Source: DTHT01 sp037444625
GTDB lineage: Bacteria > Acidobacteriota > Terriglobia > Bryobacterales > Bryobacteraceae
DNA: 64,000 bases
NCBI GenBank assembly: GCA_037444625.1
Contig: JBBIMA010000008.1
Span: forward strand, 25,104-89,103
Direction of reading: 5' to 3'
Of the stretch, positions 49,562 to 60,275 are shown piece after piece. The position numbers and the translations under genes were made by a program. The notes under the pieces were generated by a model that was not told the DNA's origin, did no database searches, and saw only the letters and a list, made by a program, of their open reading frames with translations. Every line of letters starts with the position of its first letter. Position 1 is the stretch's first letter.

Positions 49562-50470
49562 CTAGCGGTAGAGGGGCGCCAGCACCCGATCAATGTAGTC
49601 GCGCTGGAGGCGGGCGCTCTCCAAGGGCGATACCCGGGCGTTGTCCAGGTCAATGGTGATCCAGCCGCGGTAGCCGATGCTCCTGAGAATGCGGTGCAAG
49701 GCCGGGAAGTCAATCACGCCCCGGCCCAACTCGATCACGTTGTCCAGATAGCCCTTCAGCCCGCGATGGTAGGCGCGGATATCCTTGTAGTGGATGTAAA
49801 CCAGGCGGCGCTTGTACTGCTCGAACAGGCGCACCGGGTCGCCGCCGCCCATCCAGAGCTGAGCGGTATCGGGGGCGAGGTTGAAGTAGCGCGGGTCGGT
49901 CTCCTGCATGAGCTGGGCGATCTGCCGGGGATTCTCGATCAGGCCGCCCACGTGGGGATGGACGGCGGCTTTGACGCGGTACTGCTCCCAGGCGATCCGG
50001 CCGACCTCGTTCAGGATGCGAGCCATGGAGGAGATGGCGCGGCGCTCGTCCTCCACATCCGGACCCGGCGGACCGATGATCAGCCGGTCCGAGTGGAAGC
50101 GCTTCAGGTAGCCCAGGAAGCGGTGGCAGTCCCGCCGGATGCGCTCGTGCTCGGCCTCCAGATGGAAGCGGTCGCCCCAGTAGATGCCCGAGAGGCGCAG
50201 GCCGTAGCGGGGTCCCAGCAGGGCCTCCAGCGCCGCCATGGTTTGATCGTTCACCGGCAGGGTGTTCTGGGTGTAGACCTCGAGGCCCTCGAATCCGCCT
50301 TGGGCGATGTCGGCCAGGATTTCCGACCACTCCAGGGGCCGCTTTTCGCGCTGGGCGCGAACCACCCAGGTGACCATGCCCAGGGCCCAGCGGATGTTGG
50401 GCTCGGCCCGGGGGGCGGCCCCCAGAGCGCCGGCTGCGGTCGCCAGCCAGAGGCGACGGGTGGATGGCAT
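49562..50470 (-). CDS. Exported sugar isomerase/epimerase-like TIM-barrel protein (IolE-like)
   Basis: A 302-residue xylose-isomerase-type TIM barrel with a signal carrying two arginines (STRRLWLATAAGALGAAPRA), possibly Tat-dependent. The start was chosen for GGGAGGTGAG upstream. Metal-ligand region: VHPHVGGLIENP, LAPDTAQLWMGG and YIHYKDIRAYHRG. The last glutamate of the family is replaced by aspartate (ITIDLDNA). Sequence style is closest to inosose dehydratase/IolE-like epimerases, but export and the altered ligand argue against simply naming it IolE. It is divergent from the third TonB receptor gene (100-base gap). Confidence 0.75.
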   Translation of the reverse strand: MPSTRRLWLATAAGALGAAPRAEPNIRWALGMVTWVVRAQREKRPLEWSEILADIAQGGFEGLEVYTQNTLPVNDQTMAALEALLGPRYGLRLSGIYWGDRFHLEAEHERIRRDCHRFLGYLKRFHSDRLIIGPPGPDVEDERRAISSMARILNEVGRIAWEQYRVKAAVHPHVGGLIENPRQIAQLMQETDPRYFNLAPDTAQLWMGGGDPVRLFEQYKRRLVYIHYKDIRAYHRGLKGYLDNVIELGRGVIDFPALHRILRSIGYRGWITIDLDNARVSPLESARLQRDYIDRVLAPLYR

Positions 50471-50489
50471 ACTCACCTCCCGGGCCGCC

Positions 50490-50518
50490 CGGACAAGGCG
50501 GCCCTGAGCAAGTATACT
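50490..50518 (+). promoter_or_regulatory. Candidate promoter of the third TonB receptor gene
   Basis: CGGACA (50490-50495), a 17-base spacer and TATACT (50513-50518), with the ATG at 50571. The -10 box is good and the -35 box matches 4 of 6. Confidence 0.45.
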
Positions 50519-50570
50519 GACAACATCCGGGAGTTGCAGCCGGAAATCTCCGAGGAAAGGATCTGGCGAG

Positions 50571-53500
50571 ATGAAGTTCAGCCCAATCTGTAGCGCTATC
50601 GCGCTCCTGGCTTGGCTCGCGGCGTCCGCTGCGGCCCAGACGCAGGACGCCCGCGGCGCCCTGGTGGGCCGGGTGACCGACCCCAGCGGCGCGGTCGTCC
50701 CGAACGCCGAGGTGCGCGCCCTCAACGCAGCCACCGGAGTGGCGGCCGCCACCAAGACCAACGAGGCGGGCAACTACGCCCTGCCCTTCCTGGTCCCCGG
50801 CATCTACACGGTCAGCGCCGAGCTGGCCGGCTTCAAGAAGTTCGTGCGCGAAGGGGTGCAGATTCGCGTCAACGACAGCGTGGAACTCAACATCCAGATG
50901 GCGGTGGGCGACGTTTCCGAGGCCGTCCAGGTGAGCGCCGAAACGCCGCTGCTTCAAACCGCCGAAGCCTCGCTCGGCCAGGTGGTGGACGAACGGCGGA
51001 TCTCCGAGCTGCCCTTGTTCGCAGGCAACGCCATGGACCTGGTTCACCTGGCCCCCGGCACGGTGAACGGCACCGACATGCGGCTGCGCAAGGCGCCCTT
51101 CAACAACGCGCCCTCCCAGTTCTCCACCGACGGCAGCGGCAACTACGGGAACTTCTTCACCATTGACGGCGTGCCCAACGTGTATTCCGACGGCACCAGC
51201 CCGCGGGTGGCCTTCTCGCCCCCCACCGCCTCGCTGGCCGAGTTCAAGGTGCAGACCTCCTCCTTCGACGCCTCCATCGGGCGGACCCTGGGCTCGCTGG
51301 TCAACGTCAGCACCAAGGGCGGGACCAACACCCTGCACGGCGAGGCCTGGTGGTGGCTGCGCCACTCGGCCTTCGACTGCCCGACCATCTACCAGAATCG
51401 CTCGGGCCAGAGGATTCCGGTCTATCGCGACAACCGCTACGGATTGGCGGGCGGCGGGCCGGTCTACCTGCCCAAGCTGTACAACGGCAAGAACCGGACC
51501 TTCTGGTTCTTCACCTGGGAGGCCAACAAGTTCGGCGATCCCAACGTGGGCGGCTCGATGACCTCGACCGTGCCGCGCCAAGCCTGGCGCAACGGCGATT
51601 TCTCCGATCTGCTCAAACTGGGCGCCAACTATCAGCTTTACGATCCGGCCACCATCGCCGTGGCCCCCGGCGGGCGCTACAGCCGCCAGCCGCTGCCGGG
51701 CAACCTCTTCCCGGCCAGCCGGATCCATCCCGCGGCCAAGAAGATCCTGGCGCTTTACCCCTTGCCCAACCAGGCCGGCACGGCCGACGGGCGCAACAAC
51801 TTCTTTTACTCACTGCCCGCCAAGGAGGACTACTGGACCACCATCGGGCGCCTCGACCACGCCTTCAGCGAGCGCAACCGGCTGTTCGTCCGCCTGCACC
51901 GCGACTTCTGGGAGGAGGACAAGAACCGGATTTTCGGCAACGACGTGGCGGGCATCATTCTGAACCGGATCAATCGCGGCGTCGCCCTGGACGACGTTCA
52001 CATGTTCTCGCCCGGCCTGATCCTGAACTTCCGCTACGGCGTGGCCCAGCAGGAGTTCCCCGAGCGGCGGGTCAGCCGCGGCTTCGACTTGACCTCGCTG
52101 GGCTTCTCGCCGAACCTGGCGGGCCTGGTGGACCGCCGGCTGGCCACCATCCCGCGCATCAGCGTCGGTTCGCTCTCCACCGTGAGCAACTGGGAGTCGG
52201 GCGACGGCGTCACCGCCTCGATCAGCCACAGCGCGGTGGGCAATTTCATCTGGCTCAAAGGCGATCATAACCTGCGCTTCGGACCGGAGTTCACCCTGTT
52301 CCGCGAGTTCCGCAACCGCTACCCCACTTCCGTGGCGCCCGACTTGAGCTTCAGCAACTACTGGGCGCGCGGCCCGCTGGACAACAGCACCGCCCCGCCG
52401 GTGGGCGCCGAGATGATCGCCCTGCTGGCCGGGATCCCGGGCGGAAGCATGGCCCTGACCGGCAGCTACGCCGAGCAGGACCAGTACTTCGCCCTCTACG
52501 TGCAGGACGACTGGAAGGCGACCCGCAAGCTGACTCTCAACCTGGGGCTGCGGCTGGAACATGAGTCGCCCATCACGGAGCGCTTCAACCGCTCGGTCAC
52601 CCAGTTCGACGCCGCCAGCGCCAACCCCATCGAAGCGGCCGCGGTGGCGCGCTACGCCCAGCGGCCCATCCCCGAGCTGCCCGTCAGCCAGTTCAAAGTG
52701 AAGGGCGGGGTCACCTTCGCGGGCGTGGGCGGCAATCCGCGCCAATACTGGAGCGGGCCCGCGCTGCTGTGGATGCCGCGCATCGGCCTGGCCTACCAGG
52801 CCCTGCCCAAGACCGTGCTGCGCGCCGGCTACGGGATGTTCTACAGCTCGCTCGGCATCCTGCGCACCAACTCGATCCTGTCGGGCTTCAGCCGCACCAC
52901 TCCGATCGAGCCTTCCAACGACAACGGCTTGACCTTCGTGGCCACGCTGGACAATCCGCTGCCCAAGGGCCTGCTGCCCGTGCTCGGCGCGGCCGGCGGC
53001 CTGGAGACTACTCTGGGACAGGGCACCACCTTCTTCGCCAAGAACCGCAAGGCGCCCTACGCCCAGCGCTGGTCCCTGGGCTTCCAGCAGGAGTTGCCCG
53101 GCGGACACGTGTTGGAGGCCTCCTACGTCGGCAACCGTAGCACGCGCCTGCCCGCCACGCGCAGCCTCAGCTTCACCCCGCGCGAGTACTTGAGCACCAA
53201 GCCCTATCGCGATCAGGCCACGATTGACTTCCTGAGCGCCAACTTTCCCAGCCCCTTCTACGGCCTGAATCCGCAGTTCACCGGCTCGACCATCACGCGC
53301 GCCCAGCTTCTGACCCAGTACCCGCACTTCTCCAGCGTGCAGTTCGACGACCACGTGGGCTACTCCTGGTATCACTCTTTGCAAACCCGCCTGGAGAAGC
53401 GCTTCTCGAAGGGCTACACCTTGCAGATGGCCTACACCTGGTCGAAGGCCATGGACGCCACGACCTTCCTGAACGCCTCCGACCCCATGCCGTACGAATC

Positions 53501-54044
53501 CCTCTCCAACATTGACCGGGCCCACCGGCTGACCGGCAGCGGCATCTGGGAGCTGCCCTTCGGCAAAGGCCGCAAATGGGGATCCAGGCTCCCCGCCGCC
53601 CTGGAGTTCTTCGTGGGCGGCTGGCAGTTGAGCGGCGTCTACCAGCGGCAGAGCGGAGCGCCCCTGGGCTTCGGACAGGCGCTGTTCATCGGCGACTCCT
53701 CCGCCATCCGCCTGCCCTCGGACCGGCGCAACACCGACCGCTGGTTCAACACCGCCGTCTTCAACCGCGACACCCGCCAGCAACTGGCTTCCAACATCCG
53801 CACCGCACCCTTGCGCTACTCGAACATCCGCGCCGATTCCCAGCGCCGCTGGGACTTCTCGGCCCGCAAGACCTTCCGCCTCCAGGAGAAAGTGGCGATG
53901 ATCTTCCGGGCCGACACCTTCAACGCCCTGAACGAAGTGGTGCTGCGCGCGCCCAACACCACGCCCACCAGCACCGCTTTCGGCACGATCACGGCCCAGG
54001 AGCCGCCCCGCTCCTGGCAGTTCTCCTTGCAACTGGCCTTCTGA
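50571..54044 (+). CDS. TonB-dependent receptor, Oar-like (third of three)
   Basis: A 1157-residue outer-membrane protein with a GAGGAAAGG ribosome site. Signal peptide (1-22), CarboxypepD_reg domain (about 27-110: GRVTDPSGAVVPNAEV), plug (RISELPLFAGNAMDLVHL; NFFTIDGVPNVYSDG) and barrel ending SLQLAF. It resembles the other two receptors in architecture but is no closer in its plug than they are to each other. It is divergent from the IolE-like exported protein, which might act on the same ligand. The ligand is unknown. A strong hairpin follows the stop. Confidence 0.9.
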   Translation: MKFSPICSAIALLAWLAASAAAQTQDARGALVGRVTDPSGAVVPNAEVRALNAATGVAAATKTNEAGNYALPFLVPGIYTVSAELAGFKKFVREGVQIRVNDSVELNIQMAVGDVSEAVQVSAETPLLQTAEASLGQVVDERRISELPLFAGNAMDLVHLAPGTVNGTDMRLRKAPFNNAPSQFSTDGSGNYGNFFTIDGVPNVYSDGTSPRVAFSPPTASLAEFKVQTSSFDASIGRTLGSLVNVSTKGGTNTLHGEAWWWLRHSAFDCPTIYQNRSGQRIPVYRDNRYGLAGGGPVYLPKLYNGKNRTFWFFTWEANKFGDPNVGGSMTSTVPRQAWRNGDFSDLLKLGANYQLYDPATIAVAPGGRYSRQPLPGNLFPASRIHPAAKKILALYPLPNQAGTADGRNNFFYSLPAKEDYWTTIGRLDHAFSERNRLFVRLHRDFWEEDKNRIFGNDVAGIILNRINRGVALDDVHMFSPGLILNFRYGVAQQEFPERRVSRGFDLTSLGFSPNLAGLVDRRLATIPRISVGSLSTVSNWESGDGVTASISHSAVGNFIWLKGDHNLRFGPEFTLFREFRNRYPTSVAPDLSFSNYWARGPLDNSTAPPVGAEMIALLAGIPGGSMALTGSYAEQDQYFALYVQDDWKATRKLTLNLGLRLEHESPITERFNRSVTQFDAASANPIEAAAVARYAQRPIPELPVSQFKVKGGVTFAGVGGNPRQYWSGPALLWMPRIGLAYQALPKTVLRAGYGMFYSSLGILRTNSILSGFSRTTPIEPSNDNGLTFVATLDNPLPKGLLPVLGAAGGLETTLGQGTTFFAKNRKAPYAQRWSLGFQQELPGGHVLEASYVGNRSTRLPATRSLSFTPREYLSTKPYRDQATIDFLSANFPSPFYGLNPQFTGSTITRAQLLTQYPHFSSVQFDDHVGYSWYHSLQTRLEKRFSKGYTLQMAYTWSKAMDATTFLNASDPMPYESLSNIDRAHRLTGSGIWELPFGKGRKWGSRLPAALEFFVGGWQLSGVYQRQSGAPLGFGQALFIGDSSAIRLPSDRRNTDRWFNTAVFNRDTRQQLASNIRTAPLRYSNIRADSQRRWDFSARKTFRLQEKVAMIFRADTFNALNEVVLRAPNTTPTSTAFGTITAQEPPRSWQFSLQLAF

Positions 54045-54052
54045 GGCCCGCC

Positions 54053-54081
54053 GCGGGGGCGGCCTCGAAGGCCGTCCCCGC
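54053..54081. terminator. Bidirectional terminator between TonB receptor 3 and pheA
   Basis: A 13-bp stem (GCGGGGGCGGCCT against its complement with one G-U pair) and a 3-base loop, located between the convergent stops at 54044 and 54087. U-tracts are short on both sides. Confidence 0.5.
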
Positions 54082-54086
54082 CCGCT

Positions 54087-54950
54087 TCAGCGCCGGTCGC
54101 CGCAGGGATAACAGCCCAGCACGCGCAGAAAATCGGCCAGTTCGGCCAGATGGCCGAGCGCGTTGCGCACCCGCGGTTCCTCCAGGCGGCCCAGCAGATC
54201 CAGATAAAACAGGTACTCCCAGGGCTTGCCGCGCAGCGGCCGTGATTCGATCTTGGTCAGATTCACATCCCGCAGGGCGAAGGCGCCCAGGGCGCGAAAC
54301 AGCGCTCCCGGAATGTTCCGGGTGGTGAAGACCAGGGAGGTTTTCCACGCCCGGCCGCCCGCGCCGGCCCGCCGCCGGATGGGGGCGTCCTCGGCCCGGC
54401 GCAGCAGGAAAAACCGCGTGTAGTTGCGCCGGTCGTCCTCGATCGAGCGCCGCAGAATCCGCGCCCCGTAAATCTCGGCCGCCACGGCGGAGGCGATCGC
54501 CGCGGCATCCTCCAGTTTCTGCTCGACGATCATCTTCACGCTGCCCGCCGTGTCGTAGAAGGGAACCTTCTCCAGGCGGGGATGGCGCGCAAAGAACTTC
54601 AGGCACTGGCCCAGCGCCACCGGGTGGGAATAGACGCGGCGGATGCGCCGGAAGCTCACCCCGGGCAGGGCGATCAGGTGGTGGTTGATGCGCACGCTGG
54701 TCTCGCCCGTGATGCGGAAATCGAAGTTCAGCAGGTGGTCGTAGTTCTCGTGGACCGACCCGGCCAGCGAGTTCTCGATCGGAATCACGGCCGCATCCAC
54801 CCTCTTGCGCTTCAGGCTCTGGAAGACCTCTTGGAAACTGGGCAAGGGCAGCACCTCGGCCTTCTCGCCCAGCAGCCTGCGAACCGCCTCCTGGCTGAAG
54901 GCGCCCGGTTCGCCCTGGAAGGCCACGCGCTCGGATTTTCCGGCAGGCAT
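54087..54950 (-). CDS. pheA: Prephenate dehydratase
   Basis: About 287 residues. The catalytic domain (about 8-185) begins VAFQGEPGAFSQEA and includes the conserved PIENSLAGSVHENYD and, before the regulatory part, TRFFLL. A C-terminal ACT domain (about 200-280) carries the phenylalanine-binding ESRP motif (KIESRPLRGKPWEY). It converts prephenate to phenylpyruvate and is expected to be inhibited by phenylalanine. There is no chorismate mutase domain. Starts at 54986 or 55016 would add a low-complexity Ala/Pro extension. None has a clear ribosome site, so the start is uncertain. Confidence 0.93.
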   Translation of the reverse strand: MPAGKSERVAFQGEPGAFSQEAVRRLLGEKAEVLPLPSFQEVFQSLKRKRVDAAVIPIENSLAGSVHENYDHLLNFDFRITGETSVRINHHLIALPGVSFRRIRRVYSHPVALGQCLKFFARHPRLEKVPFYDTAGSVKMIVEQKLEDAAAIASAVAAEIYGARILRRSIEDDRRNYTRFFLLRRAEDAPIRRRAGAGGRAWKTSLVFTTRNIPGALFRALGAFALRDVNLTKIESRPLRGKPWEYLFYLDLLGRLEEPRVRNALGHLAELADFLRVLGCYPCGDRR

Positions 54951-55058
54951 AAAAGCGGGCGCGGCGGCGGGGGCCGCGCGCCTCATCGTCCAGCGTACAG
55001 GGAACAGCCCGGCCACGACAAGCGGGCGGCGAGGCTATACTGCTTTCTCGGATACCCT

Positions 55059-57881
55059 GTGGTTGGGTCTGCGCTTTTCCTGCTCTCTCTGGCGCTTTCG
55101 GCCGCCGCAGCGCCGGCGCCTCGTCTGTTGCTGGACAGCGAGGACTTCGCCCGCATCGCCCGCCTGGCGCGGAGCGAACCCTGGGCGGCGGCCGAGCGGG
55201 ACGCCATCCTGCGCGCCGCCCAAGACTGGCCTGCGACGCATAACCAGCGCTACGGCCTCTCGGAATGGGCGCTGCCGCCCGAGGGCGGCCAGTGGTCGCA
55301 GCACTACATCTGCAAGACTCACGGCGTATCGCTCCAGTTCCGCCCGCCCGACCAGCATGTCTGTCCGGTGGACGGGCAGGTGTACACCGGCTGGCCTTAC
55401 GACCAGGTGATCTACGGGCGCCGCCACCGGGAGGCGGCCGCCGCCGCCCGGGATAACGGTCTGGCCTGGCAGTTGACGCGCCGGCCGGAGTTCGCCCGAG
55501 CCGCCGCGCGCATCCTGCTCGCTTACGCCGACGTCTATGCGAGCTATCCCATCAAGGACGTCAACAACCGTCCCGAGGCGCGCAGCGGAGCGCGTGTCAC
55601 CGCCCAGACCTTGGATGAGGCCGGCTGGCTGATCCCCGTGGTCTGGGCATACGACTTGATCCTGGACAGCGAGGCGCTCAGCCCGGCCGAACGGGCCCAC
55701 GTCGAGCACGATCTGCTGCGGGCGGCCGCGGCCGTGATCGCGCGCTACAACGCCGGGCGCAGCAACTGGCAGTCCTGGCACAACGCGGCCCTGGGTGCGG
55801 TCGGCTACGCTCTGGAGGACGGCGAGCTGGTGCGAGCGGCCGTCGAGGGTCCGGGCGGCTTTCTGTATCAGATGCGAGAAAGCGTGCAGGGCGACGGCGT
55901 CTGGTACGAAGGGGCCTGGGGCTATCATTTCTACGCTCTGGAACCGCTCTGCCAGTTGGCCGAAATGGCCCGGCGGGCGGGCCGCGACCTGTGGGCCGAG
56001 CGGGCGCTGCGCCGCATGTTCGAGGCGCCGCTAAAGTTCGCGCTGCCCGACGGCACGCTGCCCAACTTCAACGACAGCGGCAACGTCAGCCTATACTCCT
56101 ACAGCCGGCTCTATGAGATGGCCTACGCGCGCTACGGCGATCCCCTGTTCGCCTGGATTCCCTCCGGACGGGCGCGCGGCCGGGAGGCTCTGTTCTGGGG
56201 TGCGGAAGTCCTGCCCGCGACGCCCGCCCCGGCTCTGCGCGGCATGGTCTTCGAGGAGTCCGGCAACGCGGTTCTGCGCGCCGCTCCCGGCGACCACTAC
56301 GCGGCCTTCAAGTTCGGCCCGCACGGCGGCGGGCACGGCCATTACGACAAGCTGAATTTCATCTCCTTCTGGCGCGGGGCGATGATGGCGGTGGATCCGG
56401 GCACCCAGTCTTACGCGGCGCCCACCCACGCCAGTTGGGACAAGACGACCGTGGCCCACAACACCGTGGTGGTGGACGAGCGCACACAGGCGGAAGCCGC
56501 CGGACGCCTTCACAGCTTCGCCTTCCTGCCTTCCATCAGCGCCGTGCGGGCGGACGCGGGCGAGGCCTATCGCCAGGCGGATCTCATCCGCACGCTCCTG
56601 CTCACACCCGAGTACCTGCTGGACGTCTTCGACGTCCGGGCGCGCGACGGACGCCCGCACCGCTACGACTGGGTCTACCACAACTACGGCGCGGCCTCCG
56701 CCTCCCTCCCGCTGGCGCCATACACGGAATTTCCCGCTGCCGAAGGCTACCAACACTTGAGCCGGGTGCAGGCCGCGCGCAGCTCGGAAGACTGGCAGGC
56801 CGACTTCGACATGAACCCGACCGCCGGCCTCGACTACGGCAGCGTCTGGCCCAGCGCCTCCGGCATCCGCGGCAGTTTTCAGTACTCGCGCGAGCAGGCC
56901 GCCTGCGGCCGTTTTTCGGGCAAGCTGAGCTACGACTTCTCGGACGCTACGGGCTATCTGCTCTATCACACGCCGGCCCTGAGCGGGCTGCCCAAGGAAG
57001 CGCCCGCCGGCGTCCGACTGAAGTTCTTCGGCGACGGCTCGGCGCACCGTCTGGCGGTGCGGCTGTACGATGCGACCGACGAGCGCTTCGTCTACACGGT
57101 GGGCCCGGTGGGCTGGACCGGCTGGCGGGAGATCGCCGCCTCCGACCCGCAGCGCTGGTCCCATTACCTGGGCAACAACGACGGCCTCTTCGATCCGCCC
57201 GTCAAGATGGTGAGCGTCGAGTTGACTCGGGGGGCGGCCGGGCCCGCCAGGGGCGCGCTTTACGTGGATGACATTGTGCTGGAATACGCCGGCGATCGGC
57301 GCATCGAGGTCGCCGGCTTCGAACGGCCCTTGCGCAGCCTTCGCCTTTGGATGCTGGGCGCACCCGAGACCACGGTGGTGCTGGGCGAGGGGCTGGGGCC
57401 GAATCTGTTGGTCCCGGTCCCGTTCGTCATGGCGCGCCGCCAAGCCGTCGAAACGCGCTTTGCCGCCCTTCTGGCGCCGTGGGAGGAGGCTCCGGCCGTC
57501 ACGGCCTTCCGGGCTCTGCCGGGAGGCTGGTTCGAAGCCGCCACGGAGGAATTTCAGGATCGCCTGTGGTTCGGTCCGGACGGCCGGCTGCGCTTCGTGC
57601 GGCGCCGGGCGGGCGTGCCGCTCCGCCTTGGACTGGCCGGGGAGACGCAGTTGATCGAGGGCGAGCAGCTCTTGCTGGAGACGCCCGGGCCGGGAGCGGC
57701 ACAGCTCGACTACGCGCCCGACGGGAGCCGCGTGGAGGTCTTCTGGGAGGGCGAAGTGCCGGGCGAGATGCGACTCGTCTGCCCGGCGGCCGTGCGTGAG
57801 ATCGGGCTGAACGGCTCGGCGGCCGAGTTCCGCCGGGAGGGAGAGGACTGCCTGGTCAGGCTTGCGCCGGCCACGCGTTGA
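55059..57881 (+). CDS. Heparinase II/III family protein (putative polysaccharide lyase)
   Basis: A 940-residue exported protein with a GTG start giving a clean signal peptide (1-18, ending LSAAAA). The N-terminal alpha/alpha toroid (about 20-385) contains RYNAGRSNWQSWHNAALGAVG. The heparinase II/III-like beta-sandwich (about 400-640) contains the GPHGGGHGHYDKLNF histidine region and HNTVVVDER. A further beta domain with a LamG/CBM-like stretch (about 600-750) and a C-terminal domain follow. Relatives cleave uronic-acid polysaccharides by beta-elimination. The substrate is unassigned. A TATACT box lies at 55036-55041. The 3' end overlaps rsmE by 26 bases. Confidence 0.82.
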   Translation: MVGSALFLLSLALSAAAAPAPRLLLDSEDFARIARLARSEPWAAAERDAILRAAQDWPATHNQRYGLSEWALPPEGGQWSQHYICKTHGVSLQFRPPDQHVCPVDGQVYTGWPYDQVIYGRRHREAAAAARDNGLAWQLTRRPEFARAAARILLAYADVYASYPIKDVNNRPEARSGARVTAQTLDEAGWLIPVVWAYDLILDSEALSPAERAHVEHDLLRAAAAVIARYNAGRSNWQSWHNAALGAVGYALEDGELVRAAVEGPGGFLYQMRESVQGDGVWYEGAWGYHFYALEPLCQLAEMARRAGRDLWAERALRRMFEAPLKFALPDGTLPNFNDSGNVSLYSYSRLYEMAYARYGDPLFAWIPSGRARGREALFWGAEVLPATPAPALRGMVFEESGNAVLRAAPGDHYAAFKFGPHGGGHGHYDKLNFISFWRGAMMAVDPGTQSYAAPTHASWDKTTVAHNTVVVDERTQAEAAGRLHSFAFLPSISAVRADAGEAYRQADLIRTLLLTPEYLLDVFDVRARDGRPHRYDWVYHNYGAASASLPLAPYTEFPAAEGYQHLSRVQAARSSEDWQADFDMNPTAGLDYGSVWPSASGIRGSFQYSREQAACGRFSGKLSYDFSDATGYLLYHTPALSGLPKEAPAGVRLKFFGDGSAHRLAVRLYDATDERFVYTVGPVGWTGWREIAASDPQRWSHYLGNNDGLFDPPVKMVSVELTRGAAGPARGALYVDDIVLEYAGDRRIEVAGFERPLRSLRLWMLGAPETTVVLGEGLGPNLLVPVPFVMARRQAVETRFAALLAPWEEAPAVTAFRALPGGWFEAATEEFQDRLWFGPDGRLRFVRRRAGVPLRLGLAGETQLIEGEQLLLETPGPGAAQLDYAPDGSRVEVFWEGEVPGEMRLVCPAAVREIGLNGSAAEFRREGEDCLVRLAPATR

Positions 57882-58590
57882 CGAGCAGGGCCACCGCCGC
57901 CAGGGCCGCGGTCTCGGCCCGCAAGACGTAAGTCCCTACCGTGACCGCCCGCCATCCGGCGGCCAGCGCCCGGGCGCGTTCCGCCTCGGTCCAGCCGCCC
58001 TCCGGCCCCACCAGCAGGGCGGCCGTGTCCGATCGGCGGCGGAGCGCGGCCGGCGGCAGCGCCTCCAGCAAGGGCGGGCCGCTGCGCGATTCGTCCAGCA
58101 GCAGGCGGCAGGCGGCCTCCTCCGCCAGGGCGGCCTCCAGGCCGACCGGCGGCAGAATCTCGGGCAAGCGCGCGCGGCGCGCCTGTTGGCTGGCTTCCCG
58201 CGCGATCCTGCGCCAGCGCTCGAGGCGCTTGATGGCCGCCTGCTCGAGGCCCTTTTCGCTGCGCGCCGCCGCCACCGGCGCGATGCTTTCCACCCCCAGC
58301 TCGGTGGCCTTCTCGATGAGCCACTCGAAGCGATCGAACTTGACCAGGGCGGCCTTCAGGGCCAGCCTGAGCGGCGGCTGTTCGGCGGGCAATTCCTCGA
58401 GAAGGCGAAAGAGCACCCGGCCCGGACCAAAGCCCTCGATTTCGGCCAGGTAGAGGGCCCGATTGTCGGAGAGTTCGAAGCGCTGGCCCGCCTGGGCTCG
58501 CAGCACGCGGCGCAGATGCCGGGCGGCCTCGCCTTCCAAAGCGGCGCGCCCGCCGTGCACCCGGTCCACAAAGAAGCGACGGCGGGCCAT
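57856..58590 (-). CDS. rsmE: 16S rRNA (uracil1498-N3)-methyltransferase RsmE
   Basis: A 244-residue SPOUT-class methyltransferase. An N-terminal PUA-like domain (about 1-70: GEAARHLRRVLRAQAGQRFEL) is followed by the knotted SAM domain with KFDRFEWLIEKATELGV, LLVGPEGGWTEAE and the knot-closing LRAETAALAAV. It methylates U1498 of 16S rRNA. The start at 58590 gives the standard length. Only 27 bases separate it from the divergent ruvA start, so its mRNA is probably leaderless or nearly so. It overlaps the convergent heparinase-family gene. Confidence 0.95.
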   Translation of the reverse strand: MARRRFFVDRVHGGRAALEGEAARHLRRVLRAQAGQRFELSDNRALYLAEIEGFGPGRVLFRLLEELPAEQPPLRLALKAALVKFDRFEWLIEKATELGVESIAPVAAARSEKGLEQAAIKRLERWRRIAREASQQARRARLPEILPPVGLEAALAEEAACRLLLDESRSGPPLLEALPPAALRRRSDTAALLVGPEGGWTEAERARALAAGWRAVTVGTYVLRAETAALAAVALLVNAWPAQA

Positions 58591-58617
58591 GTAGAATAAT
58601 GTATCGCCGGTCGGCCT

Positions 58618-59211
58618 ATGATCGCTCATCTGCGCGGCATTTTGTTGGAGAAGCATCCCAATCAGGCGGTGGTGGAGGCGGGCGGAGTGGGCTACGACGT
58701 GATGATCCCGATCTCGACCTTCGCCGCGCTGCCCGAGCCGGGGGCGGAGGTCCGCTTGAGGATCCACACCCACCTGCGGGAGGATTCGCTCTCGCTGTAC
58801 GGCTTCCTGACCGAGGACGAGAAGACGCTGTTCGAGCGGCTGATCACGGTGAGCGGCATCGGGCCGAGGCTGGCGATCACGGTGCTGTCGGGGTTGCCCA
58901 TCGCCGAGCTGTTCGGGGCCATCCGGGCCGGGGCGGTCGAGCGGCTGGTGCGCATCCCGGGCGTGGGCAAGAAGACGGCCGAGCGCATCGTGCTCGAGCT
59001 GCGCGAGAAGCTGCCGCCGGCGGCGGCCGAGGCGGCGACCCCGGCGCGACCGGGCGCTCTCAGCCCGCTCGAACAGGACGTGCTCTCCGCCCTGATCAAT
59101 CTGGGTTGCGGGGCGGCGGCCGCGGAAGCGGCCGTGCGCAAGGCGCGGGCCTCGGGCGTGCCGGAGGACTTCGAACCGCTGTTCCGCCGCGCGCTCGAAC
59201 TGGTGCGCTGA
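58618..59211 (+). CDS. ruvA: Holliday junction DNA helicase subunit RuvA
   Basis: A 197-residue protein that binds four-way DNA junctions. The OB-fold domain (1-62: MIAHLRGILLEK, VGYDVMIP) is followed by tandem helix-hairpin-helix motifs (LITVSGIGPRLAITVLSG; LVRIPGVGKKTAERIVLELR) and a C-terminal RuvB-binding domain (about 150-197). ruvB follows after 31 bases. ruvC is not adjacent. A TAGAAT -10-like box at 58592-58597 may drive it. Confidence 0.97.
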   Translation: MIAHLRGILLEKHPNQAVVEAGGVGYDVMIPISTFAALPEPGAEVRLRIHTHLREDSLSLYGFLTEDEKTLFERLITVSGIGPRLAITVLSGLPIAELFGAIRAGAVERLVRIPGVGKKTAERIVLELREKLPPAAAEAATPARPGALSPLEQDVLSALINLGCGAAAAEAAVRKARASGVPEDFEPLFRRALELVR

Positions 59212-59242
59212 AGACGGGCCGGTTGGGTTACCCTTGAGAGAG

Positions 59243-60271
<1,029 letters not shown>

Positions 60272-60275
60272 AGCC

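Noticed and set aside
49562..50470. Calling the exported TIM-barrel protein inosose dehydratase (iolE)
   Set aside because: It is exported and has an altered metal ligand. The cytosolic route in this window does not use IolE, so only a family-level call is given.
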